A DNA stretch of 16,577 nt, from contig CALCXL010000820.1 of the NCBI GenBank assembly GCA_937907595.1, positions 1-16,577 of the forward strand, written 5' to 3'. Below, piece after piece: positions 1 to 7,600 of the stretch (its first letter is position 1; each line of letters begins with the position of its first letter). This DNA is from an uncultured Pseudomonadota bacterium (GTDB lineage: Bacteria > Myxococcota_A > UBA796 > UBA9615). The translations under genes were made by a program, and so were the position numbers. The notes under the pieces are model-generated. The model searched no databases. It was not told the DNA's origin and worked only from the letters and a program-made list of their open reading frames with translations.

Positions 1-324
1 AGCCAGGACCTGTTCAGCTGGAAGGACCACGCCACCTGGACCACGTCGACCCGGTCGGCGTCCTGGTGGCTGGAGCCTCGGGTGGGCGGCCGCGTGTTCG
101 AGTGCAAGGGCACGACCGCGGTGCATCAGGAGGGCGACGCGTCGTCCCTGCACATGGACATCGACCTGCAGATCCACCCGCAGAACGTGCCCGGGGTCCC
201 CAAGATCCTGGCCCGCCGCTTCGCGCCCCAGGTGGAGGCGGCGATCGCCGGGCAGCTGACGCCGAACATGAAGAACCTGGCGGTGTCGATCCGCCGCTAC
301 GCCGCCGACGTCTACGGGTCCTGA
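1..324 (+). CDS. C-terminal part of an SRPBCC/START-like protein (5' end missing)
   Basis: The reading frame is open from base 1 and ends at TGA 322-324, giving 107 residues with no start visible in the window. The segment has the look of the C-terminal half of a helix-grip (SRPBCC/polyketide-cyclase/START-like) protein: alternating strand-like stretches (WWLEPRVGGRVFECKG, then SSLHMDIDLQI) followed by a long amphipathic C-terminal helix that starts near IAGQLTPNMKNLAVSIRRY. No catalytic residue can be assigned, and proteins of this fold usually bind a hydrophobic ligand. The family call rests on shape rather than a signature motif. Its last 13 bases overlap the end of the convergent SGNH hydrolase gene. 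A DUF2505-type protein would look similar. Confidence 0.6.
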   Translation, partial: SQDLFSWKDHATWTTSTRSASWWLEPRVGGRVFECKGTTAVHQEGDASSLHMDIDLQIHPQNVPGVPKILARRFAPQVEAAIAGQLTPNMKNLAVSIRRYAADVYGS

Positions 325-2297
325 TCGACGGGGGCCTCGCCGCCCGCCGACTCCCCCACCGACGTCGACGTCGACGGATCCGCAAAGACCGCCCCCTCGT
401 CCGGCTCCCAGAGCGCCGTCCGGATCGCCGGCCGGTCCCGCTCCCCCAACATCCAGCGCAGCCACTGCTCGTTGCCGGCGGCGACGTCGGCCAAGGAGGG
501 GTCCATCGCCGCCGCCTTCGCCCACTCCGCGCGCGCCTCGTCGGCCAGCTCCTGCCGGCCTGGGCTCACCGACGCGGCCAGCCGGTTGCCCGCGTACAGC
601 GCCCCCAGCGCGCCCAGTCCCCGGGGCGCCTCGCCGCGGTCGGGCAGCATGCGGAACACGCCGACGGGGCGATGATCGACGCCCACCCAGTGCTCCAGCT
701 CGGGGGGGTCGACCCGCCGGCCCTGCCACCGCGCCGCGAAGTCCGCGCTGGCCTCCTGGGGGCTGGGGATCGCCTCGCTGCGCCCGATCGCCCGCAGCAC
801 CCCCGCCGCCACCGCGTGCGCCGCCACCAGCGAGGCCTCCGGCGTGTAGTGGCAGTAGTCCCAGAACTGGCGCTCGCCGGTGATGCCCTGCTCGGCCACC
901 GACCGCACCGCGGCGTCGATGTCCACCAGCGTGGCCCCAGTGCGGCGGGCCGCGCGCTGGATGGAGGGGTTCGCCTCCAGGCCCGCGCGGTAGAGCCAGG
1001 CGTCCAGCCGGCACGCCGCGAAGGCCGCCCGCGCCTCCTCCCAGGCCCCGCTCAGGTACAGGAGCTGCCCGTCGTGGCAGTCGCCCTTGCCCGAGTCGGG
1101 CAGGGGGTGCTCGACCAGCGCCCGCCGAGCCCGCTCCGGTGCGCCCTCGGGGTCCCGAAGCCGGCCGGCCCAGGCCATCGTCAGCCGCTGCTCCGCCGTC
1201 GCCGACGGGTCCTCGTCCAGCAGCCAGGCCCAGGGGGTCAGGGCCGATGCCGCGGCCGACGCCCGCCCGTCGTGCAGGAGCAGGTCGCCCCGAAGCACCG
1301 CCAGCCCCGCCCCAAAACGAGGCTCCTCCGCCGCCTCGAGGGCCGCCAGCCCCGCCTCCGCCGGACCGTAGTGCCGCGCCAGCAGGTAGTCCGCGGTCAC
1401 GGGGTGCTCGTGGATCTCCTGGGGGAGCATGCCCAGGGGGTCGATCCAGCGCTCGAAGCGGTCGTTGACGCCGATCGTGCCCACCACCACGGCCGCGCCG
1501 GCCTCCTGCGCGCGCCGCACGATGCGGACGATGTTTCGCTCCAGCCGCTCCCCGACGTAGGCCCCCATGAGCTCCGGCTCGTCGATCTCCCGGTACAGGG
1601 GTGACGGCATGACCTCGCCGTCGGCCGGCGTCTGGGCCACCAGGTCCCGGGGCATGGGCACCGCGCGGGCGATGGCGGAGCGGGAGCGCAGGGCGCGGGC
1701 CCGCAGCACGCGGCGGGTCTGGCCACCGGTCAAGGCGATGGCGTTGGCGATGTCCAGGTATTCGTTGTTGCCGCTGACCACCACGACGACGTCGGGACGC
1801 AGCCGGTCGACCACCCCCTCGAAGAGCTCGAGCACCTGCGCGCTGGCCCAGCCCGAGCGGCTCAGGTTGTAGAAGCGCACGCGCCGATCGGGCAGCGCGC
1901 CGTCCAGGATCCGCTCCCCGGCGCCGGCGATGTTCTGGGTCCAGGGCAGGTTCCAGCCGGCCGCCGCGCTGCCGCCCAACAGCAGGACGCGGAGCTCGTC
2001 GGCCTCACGCGATCGGGGGATGCTGAGGCCCGCGGCGTCGATGACCAGCTGCGGGAAGACCGAGTAGCCGTCGGTGCCCTCCTCGAAGAGCGGGCGCGGC
2101 ACCTGCTGGAAGTTGACGGGGCTGGTGGCGTCGACGGACCGGGCGCCGTCGGGGCCTTCGAGCAGCCGCAGCGCGCCCTCCAGGCCGCTCAGCAGCAGCA
2201 CGGGGGTGAGCAACGCGAAGGCGAAGGCCCGCAGGGGGGAGAGGCGACGTCGCGCGGCTCCCTGGCCCCCGGTCGGCACCCGCGGGCCCTCCGTCAC
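312..2297 (-). CDS. Membrane-anchored SGNH/GDSL-family hydrolase with a helical-repeat insertion
   Basis: This 661-residue protein is probably an esterase or acyl-transfer enzyme of the SGNH superfamily held in the inner membrane with its domain outside. An Arg-rich N-terminus (R16-R18) precedes one membrane segment, about residues 22-40. Block I is LLLGGSAAAGW with the likely nucleophile Ser110; block III is SGNNEY with Asn178; block V is D480-x-x-H483 in FWDYCHYTPE, so the catalytic set appears complete. Between blocks III and V, about residues 280-430, lies an Ala/Leu-rich TPR-like helical stretch, and the C-terminus (about 600 onward) is also TPR-like. This makes it much longer than a plain SGNH enzyme. 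The start is GTG 2297, which overlaps the TGA of the upstream nitroreductase gene in a GTGA; the open frame extends further upstream but reads there as a shadow of that gene. It is the last gene of the carbamoyltransferase operon. The substrate is unknown; exported polysaccharide or lipid acyl groups are the natural guess. Confidence 0.8.
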   Translation of the reverse strand: MTEGPRVPTGGQGAARRRLSPLRAFAFALLTPVLLLSGLEGALRLLEGPDGARSVDATSPVNFQQVPRPLFEEGTDGYSVFPQLVIDAAGLSIPRSREADELRVLLLGGSAAAGWNLPWTQNIAGAGERILDGALPDRRVRFYNLSRSGWASAQVLELFEGVVDRLRPDVVVVVSGNNEYLDIANAIALTGGQTRRVLRARALRSRSAIARAVPMPRDLVAQTPADGEVMPSPLYREIDEPELMGAYVGERLERNIVRIVRRAQEAGAAVVVGTIGVNDRFERWIDPLGMLPQEIHEHPVTADYLLARHYGPAEAGLAALEAAEEPRFGAGLAVLRGDLLLHDGRASAAASALTPWAWLLDEDPSATAEQRLTMAWAGRLRDPEGAPERARRALVEHPLPDSGKGDCHDGQLLYLSGAWEEARAAFAACRLDAWLYRAGLEANPSIQRAARRTGATLVDIDAAVRSVAEQGITGERQFWDYCHYTPEASLVAAHAVAAGVLRAIGRSEAIPSPQEASADFAARWQGRRVDPPELEHWVGVDHRPVGVFRMLPDRGEAPRGLGALGALYAGNRLAASVSPGRQELADEARAEWAKAAAMDPSLADVAAGNEQWLRWMLGERDRPAIRTALWEPDEGAVFADPSTSTSVGESAGGEAPVDQDP

Positions 2298-2932
2298 CGC
2301 TCGAACAGGAGGTCGGCCAGCGGCTTGCGGCGCAGATCGGGGACCTGGCAGCCGTCGGCGGGGTAGCCGATGGGAAGCAGCAGGAACGGACGCTCGTGGC
2401 GGGGCCGATCCAGGATCTGGGCCAGGAACTTCATGGGCGAGGGGGTGTGCGTCAGGGTCGCCAGGCCGGCGTCGTGCAGGGCGCAGAGCAGGAAGCCCAC
2501 GGCGATGCCCACGCTCTCGGGCACGTAGTAGTGCTTGCCCCCGTCGGCGGCCTTCGTCTGCGCGAAGACGACCAGCAGGGCCGGCGCGGCGTCCAGGAAG
2601 GGCTTGTCCGCGTTGGTCTCGAAGGGCTGCAGGTCGGCCAGCCACTGCTCACCAGCCCGGCCCGCGTAGAAGGCGCGCTCCTCCTCTTCGGCGGCGGCGC
2701 GGATCCGCGACTTCGTGGCCGGGTCCGTCACCAGCACGAAGGTCCAGGGCTCCTTGTGGGCGCCCGAGGGAGCGCAGCCCGCGGCGGCGACGCAGCGCCG
2801 GATCACGTCGACGTCCACGGGATCGGAGCTGAACTCGCGCACGCTGCGGCGGCGGCTCATGCGTTCGGCGAAGGCCGCGGCCCGGGCCAGCATCTCCGCC
2901 GGCTCCAGCCGCTCAAACCCCAGGGGGATCAC
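2294..2932 (-). CDS. Flavin nitroreductase of the iodotyrosine deiodinase (IYD) type
   Basis: This 212-residue FMN-dependent nitroreductase-fold protein is predicted to remove halogen reductively from a halotyrosine or halophenol. RRRSVREFS (residues 27-35) and APSGAHKEPWTF (54-65) are the FMN-contact regions typical of IYD. E85, Y89 and K110 sit at the same spacing (4 and 21 residues) as human E157, Y161 and K182, which close over the zwitterion of iodotyrosine; human numbers are from memory. LLLPIGYP and VPDLRRKPL near the C-terminus are also IYD-like. BluB and NfsA/NfsB-type nitroreductases lack this lid set. The human enzyme has an N-terminal membrane helix; this one does not, as in bacterial homologues. 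The start is GTG 2932, which overlaps the TGA of the carbamoyltransferase gene as GTGA; a longer open frame upstream is a shadow. Family assignment is firm, but the true substrate is unknown and the triad only requires a tyrosine-like zwitterion. Confidence 0.88.
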   Translation of the reverse strand: MIPLGFERLEPAEMLARAAAFAERMSRRRSVREFSSDPVDVDVIRRCVAAAGCAPSGAHKEPWTFVLVTDPATKSRIRAAAEEEERAFYAGRAGEQWLADLQPFETNADKPFLDAAPALLVVFAQTKAADGGKHYYVPESVGIAVGFLLCALHDAGLATLTHTPSPMKFLAQILDRPRHERPFLLLPIGYPADGCQVPDLRRKPLADLLFER

Positions 2933-4626
2933 GCCTCGACCACCGCCTGGGTCACCAGGAAGGGTCCCAGGACCAGGTAGTCCAGGCCCGACATCACGAA
3001 GGCGCGCACGGCGTCGCGCGGGGAGCGCACGATGGGCTCCTCGTGCATGTTGAAGCTGGTGTTGATCACGCTGGGGTTGCCGGTCTTGCGGTGGAAGGCG
3101 GCGACGATGTCGTAGTAGTCCGGGTTGTCCTGGCGCTGGAGCAGCTGCGGGCGCGCGGTGCCGTCGCAGTGGACCACGCCGGGGGACATCGCCTTCATCT
3201 CGTCCGTGCAGTCGAAGCACACGGTCATGAAGCGCGCGGCGTCCTCCGCCCCCTCCAGGCCCGTGTAGCAGCGCTCGCGCTCCTCCCAGAGGGTCACCGG
3301 CGCGAAGGGCATGAACTCGGTGCGCTTGAGCTTGACGTTCAGCCAGTCGTTCACCGCCGGATCGTCGGGCTTGAACATCACCGTGCGGTTGCCCAGGGCC
3401 CGCGGCCCCCACTCCATGCGCCCGGCGCAGCGCGCGACCACCTTGCCCGCGGCCAGCGCGTCGGCCACCTGCTCGGCCAGGTCGTCGGGGCGGGTGTAGG
3501 GCAGCTCGGCGGCGGCCAGGGCGCGCTCGCACTCCAGCTCACCGAACTCGCGGCCCAGGTAGACGTCGGACAGGCGGTGGGGGGAAACAGCGGACATCGC
3601 CAACGCGGCGCCCGCGGCCAGGCCCCCGTCCCCCATGTTCGGGTACACGAAGACGGTCTCCACCTCCGGGATCTCGTGGATGCGCTGGTTGAGCTTGACG
3701 TTGGCGCAGATGCCGCCGGCCAGGGCCACGGTGCCGCGCCCGGTCCGCCGCACCCAGTGCCGGATGAAGGCGCAGACCTGATGCTCCAGGTTGCGCTGCA
3801 GGGCCGAGGCGATCTGCTCGCGGGTGTAGCCCTCCAGCACCCGGTGGAAGGCGTCCTTCTGCCCCTGCTTGCGCCAGTAGGGGGTGAAGTTGAAGCCGCC
3901 CTTCGCCTCGCGGAAGTGGAACTGGGCCTCGAAGTGCTCCAGCAGGGCCGGCGGGGCCTCGGCGTAGGCGGCCAGGCCGGTGATCTTCCCCTCGTGCCGG
4001 TTGGGTCGGAAGCCCAGGTACTCCGTGATGCGCGAGTAGTAGGTGTTGATCGCGCTGAAGCCGCTCTGGCGGTAGATCAGCTTGAGGTCGCCGTCCTCGC
4101 CCACCGACGCCGTGACGCTGGTGCCGTCGCCCATGGCGTCGACGGTGACGACGAGGGCGTCAGGGTCCGGCTGGCTGCGGTAGGCCGAGTAGGCGTGGGC
4201 GGCGTGGTGGTCCAGGGTGGTGACCGGCGCGCCCAGGCCGCGGTCGCGCAGCTTCTTGTGCAGGAAGCGGCGGCTGAGGTCGGCCTCGATGGGCCAGAGC
4301 CCGGCCTCCTTCACGGCCACCTGGTAGCAGATGTACGCGTTCAGCAAGGGGCTGAACTGGCTGCTGCTCTCCTTGGTGGAGTGGTGCACGCCGGGCAGGC
4401 GCCGCAGGGCCGTGGCCGGCGTGAAGTGGCTGCCGAAGACGATGCGGTCCACCTGCGCGGGCTTGACCCCGGCGATGTGCAGGACCTCGTCGATCGCATC
4501 CCACGGGAACGCGCCGCTGTTCTTGACGCGGTCGATGCGTTCCTGACCCACGGCGGCCACCAGGTCGCCGTCGATGGCGATGGCGGCGCCGGAGTCGTGG
4601 TTGTCGTTGATGCCCAGGACGATCAC
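2929..4626 (-). CDS. NodU/CmcH/TobZ-family carbamoyltransferase
   Basis: This 565-residue enzyme is of the class that makes carbamoyl-adenylate from carbamoyl phosphate and ATP and transfers the carbamoyl group to a hydroxyl of a natural product or sugar. The N-terminal Kae1/ASKHA-like domain starts with VLGINDNHDSGAAI and holds the metal-site motif DHHAAHA (H140, H141, H144), the DAMGDGTS loop and AGGICANVKLNQRI. The C-terminal YrdC-like domain contains MEWGPRALGNRTV (404-416) and the closing NPSVINTSFNMHEEPIV block. Length and motif order are normal for the family, with no sign of damage. The start is GTG 4626, encoding MIVLGIN; no Shine-Dalgarno is evident and a TACACT box ends 8 nt upstream, so translation may be leaderless. 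It is the first gene of a three-gene operon with the IYD-like reductase and SGNH hydrolase. The acceptor substrate cannot be read from sequence. Confidence 0.93.
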   Translation of the reverse strand: MIVLGINDNHDSGAAIAIDGDLVAAVGQERIDRVKNSGAFPWDAIDEVLHIAGVKPAQVDRIVFGSHFTPATALRRLPGVHHSTKESSSQFSPLLNAYICYQVAVKEAGLWPIEADLSRRFLHKKLRDRGLGAPVTTLDHHAAHAYSAYRSQPDPDALVVTVDAMGDGTSVTASVGEDGDLKLIYRQSGFSAINTYYSRITEYLGFRPNRHEGKITGLAAYAEAPPALLEHFEAQFHFREAKGGFNFTPYWRKQGQKDAFHRVLEGYTREQIASALQRNLEHQVCAFIRHWVRRTGRGTVALAGGICANVKLNQRIHEIPEVETVFVYPNMGDGGLAAGAALAMSAVSPHRLSDVYLGREFGELECERALAAAELPYTRPDDLAEQVADALAAGKVVARCAGRMEWGPRALGNRTVMFKPDDPAVNDWLNVKLKRTEFMPFAPVTLWEERERCYTGLEGAEDAARFMTVCFDCTDEMKAMSPGVVHCDGTARPQLLQRQDNPDYYDIVAAFHRKTGNPSVINTSFNMHEEPIVRSPRDAVRAFVMSGLDYLVLGPFLVTQAVVEA

Positions 4627-4634
4627 GGGGGCGC

Positions 4635-4651
4635 AGTGTAGCCGCTGTCAA
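4635..4651 (-). promoter_or_regulatory. Candidate promoter of the carbamoyltransferase operon
   Basis: Only 56 bp separate the stop of the upstream gene from GTG 4626. On the minus strand this gap holds TTGACA (4651-4646), five bases, TACACT (4640-4635), then 8 nt to the GTG. TACACT is a reasonable -10 for a leaderless message. The perfect TTGACA is too close to pair with it, and no good -10 lies 17 nt below TTGACA. The pairing is therefore unresolved. Confidence 0.35.
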
Positions 4652-4682
4652 CGCCCGTCGCGGGGTGGGGCGCTGCCCTCGA

Positions 4683-7600
4683 TCAGTTGCAGACCTCGTT
4701 GGCCTCGCCCGGGCTGCCCGCGTCGCCGGCGCTGCCCGCCCAGAGCACCGTGGCGGCGCACCAGTTCGACGACGAGTAGGCGGGCCCGTAGTTGGGCGCG
4801 ATGGCCCCGTTGAGGCCGATGCTGGCGCCCGGGGTCAGGGGCCAGCCGTCGAGCACGTAGTACTCGAGCTGCAGGACCTCGGTGGCGGTGGGGTCGTCGA
4901 TGTAGAGCTCGTCGTCGACGTTGTCGAGGGTCATGCCCGAGTACTCGTAGTCCACGTTGACGCCCCCGTTGGTGGCCGGATCGGCGTTGCGGCCCAGCAC
5001 CAGGTAGCCCTGGGCGGGGAGGATCAGGGAGCCGACGATGGGGAAGAAGTCGCCGCCCCCGTCGTAGAAGCGCCAGCCCTCCAGGTCCACGTCCACCAGC
5101 AGCGGGTTGTAGACCTCGAACCACTCGCCGTTGGCGTCGGAGACCGCCGAGGGGTTGCTCATGATCTCCGTCACCGTGATCCAGAAGTAGGGGAGGATCT
5201 CCTCCTGGGACGCCCAGTCGCACTGGGTGTCGGCGCGGTCGATGAGGCCGTTGCCGTTGTTGTCGACGCCGTCGTTGCAGCCGGTCGTGCCGTAGCCGAC
5301 CTCCGCGAAGGGCGCGGAGCCGCAGTCCGGGTCCGCGCCGTCCGTCCAGCCGTCGCCGTCGTTGTCCACGCCGTCCGAGCAGCCCGCCGTCTCCGAGTCG
5401 GCCGCGCCGTCCTGGCAGTCGGGGTCCGCGGCGTCGATGCCGCCGTCGCTGTCGTTGTCCACGCCGTCGTTGCAGGCGGTCGTGCCGAAGCCCACCTCGT
5501 CGTCGCCGGACGTGCAGTCGGGGTCGTCCAGGTCGGTCCAGCCGTCGCCGTCGTTGTCCACGCCGTCGCCGCAGGGCCCGGCCTCGCTGTCGCCGGTGGG
5601 GCTCGCGCACTGCGGATCCTGGCCGTCGACCAGGCCGTCGCCGTCGTTGTCGATGCCGTCGCCGCACTCATCCGACGTCGCCATCGCCTCGTCGTCGTCC
5701 ACCGCCGAGGAGCAGCCGGGGTCCGCGAGGTCGATCCAGCCGTCGCCGTCGTTGTCCACGCCGTCGTCGCAGTCGGTGATCACCGAGCCCGCCGCGCAGT
5801 TCACCGCGCCGGGGGACAGGTCGCAGGGGCTGGCCACCCAGTTGGCGTCGATGTCGCCCAGGGTCAGGTCCACCTTCTCCACGGACACGCCGTTGCCCGG
5901 GTTGAAGGGGAAGGAGTAGGAGTCGATGACCGAGTAGCCGTCGGCCTCGTAGAGGGAGACGATGTCGTTGGTGGCCAGGCCCGAGCCGATGGTGGAGTCG
6001 TCCACGGTGACCACGGTGACCCCGCTGGGGATGGCGTACTGGCCGGCGTAGCCGCTGTCCACGACGACCGCGTACTCCCCAGGCCCGACGACGGTGGAGC
6101 CGCTCTGGAAGGCGCGCAGGAAGTCCCAGGCGTCGCCGTCGTAGAGGATGAGGCCCCACAGATCCACGGGGTCCGCGCCGTCGTTGTAGACCTCCACGAA
6201 CTCGCCCGTGCCCTCGTCCAGGGGGTTGGCCAGGACCTCCGTGACCAGCAGCGTGCTGGAGCCGGCGGGGATGGGCGCGTAGGACACGCAGTTGGCCACG
6301 CCGGGGCTGGAGCCGCTGGCGCAGGTGGACGTCAGCCAGTTGGAGGGCACGTCGCCGACGTAGCCGGAGACCTTCTCCGCCGAGCTGCCGTTGCCGGCGT
6401 TGAAGGGGGTCGACCAGGTGTCGATGACGGAGACGGCGTCGTCCTCCAGCAGCGAGATCGGGTCCGTGATGCTCAACCCGTTGCCCAGGTGGTTGTCGGG
6501 GGTGGTGACGACGACGACGCCGGCGGGCAGGACGAAGTCGTTGTTGAAGCCGGCGTCGATGACCAGCGCCATCGCCCCGGGGGCCAGGACGGTGGGGCCG
6601 GACTGCCAGGGCACCAGGGCGTCGATCTGGTCGCCATCGGTGATGTAGAGGTCGGCCAGGTCGATGGCGACGCTGCCCAGGTTGGACAGCTCCAGGAACT
6701 CGCCCGACTGCTCGTTGATCGGGTTGCTCAGGACCTCGTTGAGCACCAGCCCCGCGCCCAGCCCGCCGGCCACGCAGCTTCGACGCCCGCCGGAGTGGCC
6801 GACGGCGCAGGTGCTCTCCGCCCAGTTGCCGATGATGTCGCCCGCGGCGTAGTCCACCTTCTCGCTGGAGATGCCGTCGCCGAAGTCGCCCAGGATGGAG
6901 AAGCTGTCCAGCACCGTGGCGCCGTCCAGGTCGTAGAGGGTGACGATGTCCTGCCCGTTGGCGAGGCCGTTGCCGATGGTCGCGTCGGGCGTCGTCACCA
7001 GCAGGACCCCGCTGGGGAGCAGGTACTGGCCGGTGTAGTTGGGGTCGACGATGAGGGCGTAGGCGCCCGGGGGCAGGATGGTGTCGCCGCCGCCCCAGGG
7101 CACCAGGGCGTCGCTGGAGTCGCCGTCGGAGACGACGAGGCTGCTCAGGTTCACGTCGCTGGCGCCGCTGTTCCACAGCTCCACGAACTCGCCGGTCTGC
7201 TCGTTGAGGGCGTTGGCCAGGACCTCGGTGATCACCAGCACGCTGGGGTCGTTGGGCACGATCTCCCCCGCCGCGCAGTTCAGGGCGCCGGGGCTGGAGC
7301 CGTCGACGCAGGGCGAGGCCAGCCAGTTGGAGGCGACGTTGCCCGACAACACGTCGACCCGCTCCACCGACACGCCGTCGCTGGGGTCGAAGGGAATGGT
7401 CCACTCGTCGACGACGACGTAGCCGTTGGACTCCAGCAGCTGGATGGGGTCGTTGGTGCTCAGGCCGTTGCCCAACCGCGCGTTGCCGACGGTCAGGAGC
7501 ACGGCGCCGGGGGCCAGGACGTAGTCGCTGTTGAAGTCCGGGTCGACGATCACGCCGTAGCCGCCGGCCGGGATGACGGTGTCGCCGCCCAGGAAGCCCT

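Noticed and set aside
361..378. GACGTCGACGTCGACG run as a regulatory palindrome.
   Set aside because: It is inside the SGNH hydrolase gene and encodes an STSTSV stretch.
66..1604. A 512-codon plus-strand open frame.
   Set aside because: It is Arg/Pro/Gly-rich with no domain and sits opposite the SGNH hydrolase, whose catalytic motifs are clear.
4652..4682. A terminator after the giant lipoprotein gene.
   Set aside because: Only a 4-bp GGGC/GCCC stem with an AGC loop is present and no T run follows.
5220..5774. Regularly spaced repeats resembling a CRISPR array or minisatellite.
   Set aside because: The period follows codons of the DGxDNDGDG protein repeats, the units diverge, and there are no unique spacers of constant length.
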